Assembly (NCBI RefSeq): GCF_032362555.1
Contig: NC_083517.1
Location: forward strand, 9,320,001 to 9,384,000
Direction of reading: 5' to 3'
Source of the DNA: Amyelois transitella
Taxonomy: Eukaryota > Arthropoda > Insecta > Lepidoptera > Pyralidae
Length of the DNA: 64,000 bases
Part shown: positions 36,007 through 49,500 of the stretch, piece after piece
Position numbering within the stretch: position 1 is the first letter of the stretch
How the letters are laid out: the number at the start of each line of letters is the position of its first letter
Notes under the pieces: generated by a model
Told to the model about the DNA's origin: nothing
What the model saw: only the letters and a program-made list of their open reading frames with translations
Database searches by the model: none
Made by a program: the position numbers and the translations under genes

Positions 36007-36145
36007 TACATACATACATATAGTCACATCTATTTCCCTGGCGGGGAAGACAGAGCCATCAGTTTTGGAAAGACTGAAAGGTCACGTTCATCTGTATGGT
36101 TTCATGATGGAATTGAGATTCAAATAGTGACAGGTTGCTAGGCCT
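36007..36145 (-). mobile_element. Family A tail half
   Basis: Ends at GACAGGTTGCTAGGCC. Confidence 0.65.
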
Positions 36146-37600
36146 TGACATATAAAGAATTTGAATTTAGAAGAGATGGTGTATCAAAGAGTTTGTTTAT
36201 CTACCGGACAAGGGAAATAACCTATCAAATTCATGGGCAATCATGCGCAATGTGGGGGACCATTATTTGTTGGGTGATTCTGATATGCGGTAGGTACCTA
36301 CCACACATTATTTTTAAAAAGAACTAACACTGTGGTGAGGTCTCTTATAAATAGATAATATTTACGTAAATAGTAAAGACATTTTGAACCATTCTTAAAT
36401 TGAAACTAAATTTACATTTAAAGTTTGGTGACAGAAAGGTAAGAGTTTTACTTCAGTCCAGTAGTTTTTGAGTTTATTCGTTAAAAACACACGAATCTTT
36501 TCTATTAAGTATAAATTGAAAAAATAAATTGTTTCTTAAAAACTAAAAAATCAAAAAACTATAATAACTGGAAAATGATTCATTATATAACTTTTGTAAA
36601 CCTAAATTTCACCTGTCTCGATAAAACCTTGTAAGGATTTTTTAAATTCTTCTTATTGATATTGCCATCAGTAATAATAAATATAAATTAGTAACTAGGT
36701 TTATTTAAAAACCTACGAAATGATAATTGTGATGATGAATCTACCGGAAGTATGAAGGCATTAATTATGTTGACTCATAAAAAGTAGTATTTGCAAGTCT
36801 TATTCATCGGACAATGTCGCTGACAATCGCACGATTCAATCGAATCGTCTTTTTAACCGTCGACCTCACGAGGGATAAAAGAAAGGGTGTTATATTAAAG
36901 TTTGACATTATTCAAATTCAAAATTTTTATAAATTATTATGGGATACTTCATATTACTTAATAGTTGTCATATCTTTTAGTTTCACAACATTGGTTGAGG
37001 TCAAATAACTTAATTAAAATTAAGTTTACTGCCTGTCTTCGCCAATTATTTATTTTTTAATATATGTTTTATAAACGCCACTACATACACGCACTCTTTC
37101 ACGCACGCACTCAATCCTATTCCTGTCCCACTCTCACTCCTTTCACAAATGTCAAAATAATTTAAAAGAAAACGTTCTAATTCATCTCCGCGCGCAACTG
37201 CACCGCTCTCTGCATCGGTTGTGAATATTCTCAAAATTTATCAAAGACGCTAAAACTTTATTAACTACGCACCCCGGGGTTAATTTGTGAAGTGCAGTGA
37301 TTTGTGTTTCCCAAAAACTACCCTTTGGATCGTGGAAGATACCGGCGCTGGACGAGAGCTCGAGTTACGGATCAAAGGTACTCCTTGTCCATATCCTTCC
37401 GCGAGACCACTGCCGCTTCCAAAGCGCCAGTGCAGAAAGAGCGGTAACAAACTGCACTGTAGTATTTTCTTCTGTGTAGAGACTTAGGTATTAGCAGATA
37501 AAAATAAAAACCTGTCTGTTAATTGGTTTAAAGATAAACTTAGAAATATTTACAGTATTATATAAATGAAGATATGCCGACAGAAAGATATTTAGAATAA
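36146..37600. other. Intergenic DNA, no gene seen
   Basis: Mostly AT-rich unique sequence. Around 37080-37480 it is GC-richer, with a GCACGCACTC-type stretch and a block (37405-37475) related to the dispersed repeat at 27950-28015. It lies between two divergent genes, so regulatory DNA or a non-coding first exon of the transporter could be here, but no signal proves this. Confidence 0.4.
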
Positions 37601-37604
37601 AATA

Positions 37605-37700
37605 CTCCTTGTAGGCGATAGGCTATCAACCTACTATTTAACAGATGAACGTGGCCTTTCAGTTTTTTCGAGATTGTTGGCTCTGTCGACCTCGCAAGGG
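37605..37700 (+). mobile_element. Family A 3' half
   Basis: Forward half copy whose tail meets the tail of the reverse copy that follows. Confidence 0.6.
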
Positions 37701-37712
37701 GTATATAAATAT

Positions 37713-37975
37713 ACATACATATAATCACGTCTATATCCCTTGCGGGGTAGACAGAGCTAACAGTTTTGTAAATACTGATAGGCCACATTCAGCTATTTGG
37801 CTTTAAGATAGAATTGAGATTCTAATAGTGACGGGTTGCAAGCCCATCGCCTAAAAGAAGAATTTCAAGTTTATAAGCCTACCCCTTTGTCGCCTTTTAC
37901 GACATTCATGGGAGAGTGATGGAGTGGTCCTATTCTCTTTTTTTCTATTTGGTGCCGGGAACCACACGGCACATA
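37713..37975 (-). mobile_element. Family A copy, tail-to-tail with its neighbour
   Basis: Full length; the pair 37605-37975 can fold into a hairpin. Confidence 0.8.
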
Positions 37976-38034
37976 TAATTTATAAATATGAAATACCTAC
38001 TTTATATGTACGAGTTTATTTTTAAGGCTACTAT

Positions 38035-39222
38035 CTATCTATATATATAAAACTCTTCCGTTACTGAGTGACTGACTGACAGACAACGCACAGTCGAAAC
38101 TACTGGTCGTAGACAGCTGAAATTTGGAATGTAGGTTCCTTGGGATATATAGGGGAGCAATAAAAAAGGATTTTTGGAAATTCAACCCCCAAGGGGGGGA
38201 AAAGGGGTAAAAACGTTTCTATGAAAAATCTTATTCCTTGGGTTTATAAACTTGAAACTTGGCATGAACACGTACATAGGCAAGTAAATATGTTTGACAT
38301 TATAAGTTTTTTCAAACTACCCTCCAATCGTGATTTAGGGGGTGCGATTGGGTGACTGATTTATTAACGCACAGCCGAAACCGCTCGGTATAGGAGTCTG
38401 AGATTTTGAACAGAGGTTCCTTTAGTAACATAAGTGAGCACTAAGAAGGGATTTTTGAAATGTCAACCCCCAAGGGGGGGAAACGGGATAAACTGAGCCG
38501 GGGCTGCGGGAAAGTTCTAACGAGATACCGTGGCCCCGGAACGCAAAGGGCAACTGAAGGAACGAGGTGGATTTTAGTCAGTAAAAGTCTGACACTCCCT
38601 TCCGTTCCACCCAGAGCGGGAGAGGTCATTTGAAGATTTCCCATCCTTAAAAAAAAGACTTTGTATGACAACTTTCAGTCGTCTCTTTAACATACATAAT
38701 AACATACATAATTATGTACATACATGCATAACATTAATAACATCACGCCTTTAAATCCCTATTTTGTGTTAACACTACCCATACAAACAGCTAAAAGGAA
38801 ACAAGTGAAGAGACGAAATTTGTCCGCATCCATTTTCACCTAAATTCTTAACGTTAATGAGATTTACTTTTTATTATCAGGTCAACCTAATAGCCTCACA
38901 TGTACGTATAACTTCGTAAGAATTTTCTTTCAACTCCTAACCGTTGAGGAGTTGTACCTTCCATCATCAGCTCATTCACATGGGATGATGACTATCAGAC
39001 TATATTTGTTTACACATGTAATCGATAAACTCCGAAACTACTGAATCGATTTCAAACATTCACCATTAGAAAGCTACATCATCCCTGAGTAACACAGGCT
39101 ATATTTAATTCCAGTTGTAACAAGATATCAGCCTGTGGAAGAAAAAGCCCTGTCGAGATCATTAAAAAACGCTATATATAACCGAATTACACGTGGGCGA
39201 AGCCGCGGGCGGAAAGCTAGTA
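38035..39222. mobile_element. Helitron-like mosaic
   Basis: Begins ATCTATATATATAAAACTC and has GACTGACTGACAGACAACGC, two copies of a TTCAACCCCCAAGGGGGGG block (about 38180 and 38462), and further on an end typed GGGCGAAGCCGCGGGCGG then AAAGCTAGT near 39195-39220. Several elements seem to be merged. Confidence 0.45.
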
Positions 39223-39294
39223 CCGGATAAAAACTTATAAAATGTTAGTTACTTAAGGGGTAGTATTGGAATGATGGGGTGTCCGCACCCCATA

Positions 39295-39386
39295 CAACAT
39301 ACTTACATATAATAACTTCTTAATCTCTTACGGGGTAGACAAGGCTTGAAAAGACTTAAAGGCCACGTTCAGCTGTATTCGATTTT
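39295..39386 (-). mobile_element. Family A tail fragment
   Basis: Diverged tail block only. Confidence 0.5.
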
Positions 39387-39417
39387 ATTATTATAATTAA
39401 ATTTATAATTTAACTTA

Positions 39418-39540
39418 CTAGAGCTACCAAATTGAATTTGAAGTTATAAAGGAAATAACTTTACATGCATTGTAGAAGAAGTGGACATACATAATGTATG
39501 TATATCCACTTCTTCTACAAATCCAATTTGGTAGCGCTAG
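39418..39540. mobile_element. MITE-like element with internal hairpin
   Basis: 22-bp terminal inverted repeats with two mismatches (CTAGAGCTACCAAATTG... at 39418-39439 against 39519-39540). Inside them is a perfect 16-bp hairpin (39470-39485 against 39505-39520). Confidence 0.65.
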
Positions 39541-40597
39541 GGAGTTTAATAGGTTCATACGTTCAGTATGAATAGGAATATGTACACTGTTGTGATTAAA
39601 AGTAACTCTTCTCATTTTTCTAGTCATTTTATCATCTACATGACGCTTTGAAAAATCTTTCAAATAACAAGATATAGGTACCTAAGGCTTCCACAGAATA
39701 GACACATTGGAATCCATTAAGCAACTTAGATGAATTCACCAACGCGTTTTTATACCAACAAAATTTGGTATACAAAATGCTCAGAAGCAACTTTTTTTTA
39801 GCAAACATTATCCACAAAAGTGATTGACATTGATACATAATAATCAAGTGTATATACCAAAAAATGAACAATAAAAAAATACGTTACAGAATAACACTGC
39901 TCTACAAAATGATATGTACGATCAAAACTTGGTGTGGTTCCGACCTTAGTTGATACCAGACACCTAAACGAGTTTATCACAATATCCAAGTAATCACAAG
40001 TTAATAATTCTATTTTGTCTAAATTTACTTAATTTGACTCAGTTTGTTTCAAAAGACAAGCAACTATATAGTTCCAGATACCTATAGCTAATGTATATGT
40101 GTTTATAGCTATACCTATAGCTATGCTATATAAAAAAATAAAATAAAAAACAGCCACTTACTCTACAACCAGTCGTAGAAATATCAAAAAAGAACTAAAA
40201 ATTTAGTGTATTTATACAATTACCTAACAAACTGAATTCCAATTTTAAATATAATTATTACAAATTAAACATTTAAAAATAAAAAAACAGCTTTGTTTTA
40301 CGAAATATAAAATATTATTGGCACTTAATAAAAACCTAAATATAATGGTGGTGGGCGATTTGGTGCGATGGATGGATTGATTGTAACCTTAATTACCTGA
40401 TTGGAAAAAGAGGTGTACTGTTGAAGTCATGAAATAGGAACAAATATAAAACGCAATTGTATTATTCAACCTCATTGAAGCTTTACTATAATGTAAGTAG
40501 AATATTTTTTATTATATACTATATACAAGTCATATCATATTTTTGTCAGATTTAAATTATATTTTATTATGACAGAGCCACAATAACTCTTTTCTGA

Positions 40598-40955
40598 CTA
40601 AATATTTGAGTGCCTTCCGACGGTCTTACGGTGAGGGAAAACATATATTCATATGCATTTATTTGCCAACTAAGTACATTGGTATTAAAATTAGGAATGC
40701 AGCTTATAAATTAGCAACATTTTACACTAGCATTATATAAAAAGCCTGCACATTTAGGCAACTGAATGTAGATATAATTGTGTAACCATGATCCTAAGGT
40801 TGCATGAAGAAGTTGCGGTGGTCAGAGTCCAGAGGTAGGAGTCGCTTTGAGAAAAAATCTGACTCACCCAACCCCAGGATCAAAGTCAAAGGTGTACCTC
40901 GAGCTTTTCTCCGCAGAAGTTAGGATGTACTGGGACTGGAGTTTAGAGTTGGTAT
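40598..40955 (+). mobile_element. Diverged family C SINE
   Basis: Has CCTGCACATTTAGGCAACTG and CCTCGAGCTTTTCTCCGCAG; the middle is interrupted by unrelated sequence at about 40640-40745. Confidence 0.5.
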
Positions 40956-42960
40956 TTTTATTTTTATCTTCATGAAATGCATATCCCCGACAATCTAAAA
41001 GAGAAATAATATAAAAAAAAAGTATTAAAGCATCTTCCGGTAAGTTAATAAAAGAACAATACGTGCCTAATGTAACATATGATTTAAATAACCTTGATGC
41101 ACCACATCATGGGCAGTTGCCAGCACAAGCCGGCGACGATTGCATTCTGTCTAAATAAAAAAAAAAAAACAAATTTCCATTAAGAACTGGCTGAAAATAA
41201 ATGATTGCGTCTCGGTGTGTGTGTAAAAAATATTTATTTTTCAAAATTTTCGCGCCTTTTTCGAACAAGATTTCGATTCCGAAGATATATTTCATTCAAT
41301 CGTACCTACCTACGTGACTGAAATCACGTGTGTGTTGTTTTTTTTTTCTCAAAATAATTTATTCAAGCCGTCAAAATTAAACAATTAAAGGGTGAGTTAA
41401 GTTTGAGCATGAAACATATAGTTTAAAAATGTTTGATTCCTATTTATTAATTTCTAACATTTTGATGAAATCATTCATTCCAATAGATGTCAAACATTTT
41501 GCCTCACATGGTGATGAAATTTATCAAAACGATATAATTGTTAATAAATGTCATATGCTAGTATTTTACACATTCAATTATAATTAAATAATAACATTCA
41601 AAAATAATTACAATTAAATTCCTTCTATTCGTATCCACGTACGAAAAGTATTCCCGTTTTTTAAAATTACATATATTTAACGTCATTATAAACTTTTTTT
41701 GATTTTATTCAAAGAATAGGATAAAATCAACGATCTAACGATGATCTCTTTTCTCTTCAAACGTAGATCTCTAGACTATTTATAGTATGCACGTGCTTAG
41801 TATTAATACACAATGTTGGATCGCGAACTATTGCTCTTTATGATTTATGCCAGTTATGCAATTGATTTGATGATATGTGACCAATTGATAAATAGGAAGT
41901 GTTTGGTTGTTACGGGTGCAGATATATATATACATATATGTGCAACCGTACGTATTTTATAGGTAAGTTCTTTAATCACAATACCCGCAAACCCAACTCA
42001 TGACCACTCTGCCAAGAGCAAACGACTGAGAAGAGAAAAGATTTAGTAATAAGAACTTTAAGAAAACCGAGAGAACTCTTCAAATGTTTTAGACACAGTG
42101 ATTACTTTTGATATAGGTATTCAAAAACTACAAATGCATTATTATAAGTTATTTCTGGCAGTCATCACTTTACATTTTTTTGTTAATTATATGTAATATA
42201 AGAAATCGGTTTCTTTTAGAAGAGAATTGATAGTCACAAGATTTTGTTTTAATATATTAAGCAACTTGTGATTTTCCATGATCGGATTAAGTAACGAATA
42301 TAATCTTCCTGAGATGTTTTGATGCAATCAAAACAACGTAGGGAAAGTTTCCATTCAGCTTATCAAACAAATTTAGAATAAACAACAAAGTTATAGCTAC
42401 ATTTACCTATAGACAACTCAGGCATCAATAAAATTTCATCATTGTGCCAAAAGTAAATTGACAAATAATGATCTACTTTTTTTCATAGATTTTTGTTTAA
42501 ACTATTTCTTTTATTTAAAACTTGAGTAGATTTATCAGAGGTGGAGATATATATATGATTTCTAAGATGACTGGGCATCCAGATAAAATACTGCATTTGC
42601 TGAAAGGTGCATAATATTGAATAAAAGCTTTTAAAAACAGTTATTTTTTACATGAAAAAGAAGCTCTTCGTTGTTTCTTTATTTAAATAAATGCAATCGG
42701 AAATAAATTACTATGCAAGAGAGCTTAGAACGGATGCAAGTTGCACATATAATGCTCAACCATGTGTCTGAACCATTGAGCAATTCAAAAAAGTTTACAA
42801 ATAAACCATTGAATGTATTGCGCATGTCAATGCACCCGGTTCCATCCACGGCACACAAAGTTATGTATGCATCTAAAGAGGCTTGTGTAATGTCGACTAA
42901 GTCGCTGAAATCCTTAACAATACACTTAATGCCGACAATTTAATAAGCTATTTATAGAAA
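40956..42960. other. Intergenic DNA, nothing recognised
   Basis: AT-rich, apparently low in repeats. A 76-codon open frame at 42713-42943 has no recognisable domain and no supporting splice or promoter context. Confidence 0.5.
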
Positions 42961-43045
42961 TTTAATAAAACTAAAGTGAATGGGTCACAATCGATGAATG
43001 CGCGCGCATTTTCAGAAATGGCTTCCTTGCCCTACCTCGTTCCGT

Positions 43046-43050
43046 TCAGT
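43046..43050 (+). promoter_or_regulatory. Candidate initiator of the transporter gene
   Basis: TTCAGTC, a match to the arthropod TCAGT initiator, inside a GC-richer stretch (about 42990-43260) some 470 nt upstream of the start codon. No TATA box is evident. A short upstream frame (ATG at 43125, 18 codons) would lie in this leader if it is unspliced. Confidence 0.3.
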
Positions 43051-43513
43051 CGTTTCAGACGCGTACTGAGTACATAGCGGCGTCAAAGCTGATACTCTGT
43101 GAAAGTGAACCTACAGAAGCCGCAATGTATAAAACAATTCAAGATAAAACCAGTGTTGTCGGTGATGAAATCGATGTATAGTACGATATACCAGTAACAC
43201 ATTTGGTAGTAGGTTAGTCGCCTGAAGACAACCGCGCCAAGCACACCGGTGCAGTTAAATAAGTAACTAACAATGACATAAAAGATTATAAATAGACAAA
43301 TAAAATATCCCCAAAAACTGCCATTAAACTAACAATAAAGTTAACCTTTACAAAAATAATCATAATGAGATACTAAAATAACATAATAACATCACATAAC
43401 AACAACTATTAATATTCAATCGAGTGTTACGAAAAATCAGAGAGATAGGAGACGTGGGAACACAAAAGACCAGATCAGAAAGATCTGGGCTAGGAGGTCC
43501 TACTAGGCCTGTA

Positions 43514-46500
43514 ATGGAGAAAAGTGAACGGTTTTCAGAGTACCTATTCGCAAAGATGGGCCCCGGAGACGGAGGGCCGAAGACCACAGAAGATCGGTCA
43601 GCTCACAAGGAGCCGACTGGTCTGAAGAAATGGTTGGCGGAGAACACAATGCTGGTGGTGACTTTGGCCGGTGTTGTCACGGGAGTTGGCATTGGTAAGT
43701 TATTTTTTATCCTATTATTTTACTTTATTGGGCGATTGTCAATTTTATTATAAAGATATAGAAAGAGATGTACCTGTCTTTGTGGTACAATTGCTTCGCT
43801 CTGTGGTCTAATACCCAGCTGGGAATACGTATAAATGACAGAAAGATAAAAAGTGATGGGTTAACATTTTAACCCATCACTTTTTCGGGAAGCAAATATG
43901 CTCCGTAACTCTTATCTGACGTTGCCATCTTTGTGTAAACCTTCTAACTCCTGTTCTTTTATTTTATTGTTGTTTTTAGAAACAATAGGTATTTTGGTAA
44001 TGCAATAAGTAGAAGAGTTATGAGTTCAAAACTAAGACCTAGTTTTGATCACGCCCCTTTCCACTTGCTACGATTCTTGAATACGATTTCTCCACATTTA
44101 TCATCATCTTCATGTAATTATCTTTCATCAGGACTAAAAATGCAAATTGAAAAATAATAAAAAATGATAATAACAATCTTCATGTGATTTTCAATTACTG
44201 AATAAAGTATTCGTGTTCAAATTAATATGATTTTCAATGTGCGGACACTAGTTGTATGATATTACGAGTATGCAATAATTAATTAAGGATATCTACTCCA
44301 GTAAACTCATAAACTTATTTTACCATCTCAACAACATTTTGTAAGTCCCGTGTGGTTCCCGGCACCAATACAAAAAAGAATAGGACCACTCCATCTCTTT
44401 CTCATGGATGTCGTACAAAGGCGACTAAGGGATAGGCTTGCAAACTTGGGATTCTTTTTAAAGCGATGGGCTAGCAACTTATCACTATTTCAATCTCAAT
44501 TCTATCATTAAGCCAAATTGCTGAATGTGACCGTTCAGTTTTTTCGTGACTGTTGGCTCTGTCTACCCCGCAAGGGATATAGACGTGACCATATGTATGT
44601 ATGTACGCAACAACATGTTCAATTCTTCTCATATATAAAAATCATTATGAAACAATGATTTAAGAAGCGGCACTTCAGTACAAATAACTTCAGTGTCAGG
44701 GGTTAAATTATGTGTGACAACTTCAATAAAGGGAGTTTATTGAGCAATTTAAAATGTACAAAGCAATTAACTGTGAGAGCTTTGGTCATGCGATGTGATA
44801 AAACATCTTCATTTAGCCTTTAGTTATTAGGTACAAAGTTAGCAATATCGCTAAAGCTAGATGTAGCATAGAGATTACAACGGTAGCATAATAATGTGTA
44901 ATATTTTATATAATGTATATAAATTTTCGAACTTCACTCAATAATATTAATTAATGTTTTCAACAATTAGAGTATGTAGCGTTTACCTTAAATGGTTTGC
45001 ACATTTAACAACTAAATTAACATACTATACACATAAATATGTATTAGATTGTTGTAGTATTGTAGGCATGTATCAATGTAGCAAACAATGGTAGGCCAAA
45101 TAAATAAATAAAAAAAATATATATAATATTCAAACGATGACATTATGTGTAATTTTTCACAAGTTGTGATAAAATTGGTATGGTTGGTTTATAGAAATCA
45201 CGAAACTAAAAGACAAGTCTCGCATGGCATAATAATGGAAAGAGTGAAAGGGTGCTAGTCCATCGCCTAAAAGAAGGATCACAAGTTTATTACACCTTCC
45301 TTTGATTACAGATACATACAGTCACGTCTATATCCCTTACGGGCTAGACAGAGCCAACAGTCTCCAAGAGATTGATAGGCCAGCTTTTTAGGCTTAATGA
45401 TAGAATTGAATTGAATAGAATCATTTGATAAAATTGAACATAATTCTAAGAACCAATTAAATAAATAAATATGTATATACGGGACAAATTACACAGATCG
45501 AGTTAGCCTCGAAGTAAGTTCGAGACTTGTGTAACGAGATACTAACTCAACGATTCCATATTTTTTAATAAATACTCATTTAGATAAACATCCAAGACTC
45601 AGGCCAAACAAAAATAGTTCTTTTCTCATCATGCCCTCGCCAGGATTCGAACCCGGGACCTCCGGTGTTACAGACAAGCGTACTACCGCTGCGCCACAGA
45701 GGCAGTCAAGTGTTAATTATGCCTTCAGTTATTTCAGTAATTACTCACCCACACGGGAATACGTTTAGAAAATAAGTATTTGTAAGTGATGAATAACCTG
45801 TCGCTGTGTATTCGATGATCAATGATGTCAGAACCTTTCATAAACATGTCAACGGTAAACCACTAAACACCCCTATAATTTCTACCAATGAAAGTCATCG
45901 ATAAGATTTAAAATCAATAAGCCCTGACTGCCTCTACAAATAGAAACGGCCGAGTGATGGAAAATCAATAATTTCTGTGAACGAGAGAATGTTTGAAAGA
46001 CTTTTTGGTTTGTTCGATTACTTTTTAAACTTTGATTTCTTAATACCTTAATTATTTATTAGGGTTTAATAGACGTTTTAGTTTTTTTTTCTTGGGGTAT
46101 TAGAAATTGTTGTACATACATACACATACATAAAGTCACGTCTATATCCCTTGCAGGGTAGACTGAGAAAATAGTCTTGAAAAATTTTATAGGCCACGTT
46201 AATTTTTTGGCTTGATGATAGAACTGTGATTCAAAATAGATACTGTGATGACAGGTTGCTAGCCCATCGCCTAAAATAAGAATCCCAAGTTTGTGAGCCA
46301 ATCCATTAGTCGCATTTCACGACATCCATGGGAAAGAGATAGAGTGGTCCTATTCTTTTTTCTATTGGTGCCGGAACCACACGGCGTTAAAATTATTATA
46401 AATTTAAGGGAATATTTTCGAAAAAGGATTATAGAACTATTATTTATAGGATAGCTTAGAAGTTAATTAAATAACGTTCTCTGCCTCATTATTGTTATTC

Positions 46501-49500
46501 GATACACAAAAAAATTTGATGATAATAGGTACACCTATTCCGTTGAGCGAACAAATATTAATAATGATAGAAAAATATTGATTTGTATCCTATCTACATA
46601 GATCTGTTTCTGAATCACAATATATATTTTTTTTATTATATATCACTACATAGTATAAAACAAAGTCGCTATTTTAGTCTGTTCGTCTGTATGCTTAAAT
46701 CTTTAAAATTACGCAACGGATTTTGATGCGGTTTTTTGTAACAGGTAGAGTGATTCAAGAGGAAGGTTTTTATGTATAATAACTTTTATAATTTTGCACC
46801 CGTGCGAAGCCGGGGCGAGTCGCTAGTTTATAATAAAACAAATATTTTTAAAACCTCGCTTTTAGCTTCCTAGGGTTAAAGTGTGACCTTCCTAGTCTGA
46901 ATACTAGTTTCAGTCGATAAGTAATCACTGAAATGAACACAGTAATAGAGGTACTACCTGGTACCTATAGGTCTTAAGCTATTTTTAGTTCGGATTGACG
47001 CATAGCAAGTTCAAGGTCGTCGAAGATTGATGGAGGTTTTGCACGAAAAATACATTTACTTGACAAACATCATAATGACGGTGAGATATCTAACGATAAT
47101 GGAATTGACCACAAAGCGCTGACGTGGACAAGCGCCACCTTCAATTTAACAAGCTTCTTGTAATGACCGCTATCTGTAATACCACTCGGACTCATAATAC
47201 ATACATGATCACGACTATATTCCTTACGGGATAGACAGAGCCAACGGTCTTAAAAAGACTGAAAGGCCACGTTTGGCGTATGGTGTAGAAATGGAATTGA
47301 GATTCAAATAGTGACGGCCCATACCCTACAAGTATAGAATCCCAAGTTTATTAGCCTTTCCCTTAGTCGCCTTTAATGATATTTATGGGTGTGGAGTGGT
47401 GCTATTCTAGAGTCCCAAGAAACGCACAGCCCTATAAATTTGCATTTAATTTTTTTTATAATAAATGAATAAAGTATGTAACCTAAATAAAATAATACTT
47501 GGTTCTCAGTACAGTTTGTTACAAAACAAAAAACTGTTAACGCTGATTACTTACATCATGACGACACTATGCAAAATTGCACAATTTGTAAACTACAGAA
47601 AATCACGACAATGCCTTATGTAATGAAAAAAAGATATCTAGTTTACCGTCGTAAACAAAAAAAAAATATGCAAAAATAAACAAAAGTGAGGTAGTATGTA
47701 TAGGAGTACCCATGACAGATACACTAAATGTCACAGTCTTCAATAAAATATAGACATTCCGTTCGATCCTCATAGCTATGGTTGCCTTTCTCTAAACATT
47801 AATAATCTCGCTGGATGTATGATTATCATTAAGCGATACAATACAATACAATACAATACAAGTTATCTATATTGTCCATAACAAAATTAATAAGAACATA
47901 GTAGAAAAATAAAAAATAAAATTAATAAAATAAATATTTTTTTTTAACTAACACTGTTGTCTATTTGATTCAATTTTGAAACTACTATCGTAGATGATCT
48001 ATCTTGTTTTTAATGATGACATTGATGTAACAGTTATTTACGGTAACAAAAAATCAACAAAATGATAAAGATGGTTAGATAAAATGTTTACAAATTTACT
48101 TTAGCGTAAATACCTAGCTTATTTTGGTAAAAAAAATTTGTAAACAAACAAGTTTGAAATATTCTTAGGGGGGATTTTCTGAGAAAAGTTTATATCTTTA
48201 TGCATAATCGAGGCGGGTCATATGCAATTTCTACATAACAAAATTTAATGAAATATACCTAGTAACAAAATCACGTTCATGAGACATTTCTTTTTCTCGG
48301 ATCAAAATATTGCTAACATACATAGATCTCTTTCAGATCTTTCAGATCAAGGAAAAAGTAACAATGGAACTTAAACTAAAGAGAAATTTAGTACAAGCAC
48401 TACTTATTTGTAGAGAAATTTCTTCCAGCGGCCTGGTATGAATATTATGAAAAATGTAATGTCACTATTTGCGTCAAATAATGATAGTTCTTTCTTTCTT
48501 ACAATAAGAATAACATTATGAATTTAGCGTCGTTGGATTTATTTTCAAAAAGTCTCGCTTAAGCTATGTAGTGTTAATACAATATAAATAATATATACGG
48601 TACAAATTACACATATTGAGTTAGCCTCGAAGTAAGTTCGAGACTTGTGTTACGAGAGACTAACTCAACGATTCTATATTTATATAATAAATACTTATAA
48701 AGATAAACATCCAAGAGCCAGGTCAATCAGAAAACGTTCCTTTCTCATCATGCCCTGGCCGGGATTCGAACCCGGGACCTCCGGTGTCACAGACAAGCGT
48801 ACTACCGCTGCGCCACAGAGGCCGTCAAAGTACAATATGTAATGTATGTTAATTTATTGTTACAGGCTTCGGCCTCCGCCCCTACAACCTGGGACCAGAC
48901 GCTCATATGATCATCTCCTACCCTGGCGAACTCTTCATGAGGCTTCTTAAACTCATGATCCTTCCTCTCATCATCGCTAGCCTGATAGCTGGATCTGCGA
49001 GTTTGAACGCCAAGATGAGTGGAAAGATTGCAGTCAGGACACTTCTATACTTCATTCTGACGTCTATGTTCAATGCGTTCCTTGGGTTGCTGCTAGCTAC
49101 GATGGTGCACCCTGGTCAGCCGGAGTTGAGAGACGATGTCCGGGGTGTCGTCGAGACTAAACGGGACCATAGCATTTTGGACAGTATTCTGGATATTGGA
49201 AGGTAATTTTTTTTTTAATATTTTCTGCGCTATTTTTTGTATTTTTTTGTCGATGCCACCAAAATAATTGTTATTTTTTTATACTCGGGTAACATTGTTC
49301 CTATATCAATTATGTCAAATGCATAATATAAACTTGCATACAAACATATAGTCACGTCTATAACTCTTGCGGGGAAGACAGAGTCAGCAGTCTCGAATAG
49401 ACTAAAAGGCCACGTTCAGCTGTATGGCTTCATGATGGAATTGAGATACAAATAGTGACAGGTTGCTACCCCGTCGTCTACAAGAGGAATTCCAAGTTAA

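Noticed and set aside
42713-42943. 76-aa open frame
   Set aside because: No domain, no codon or splice support, in AT-rich intergenic DNA.
43018-43077. Possible upstream ORF MASLPYLVPF in the transporter leader
   Set aside because: It starts upstream of the candidate initiator, so it may not be in the mRNA.
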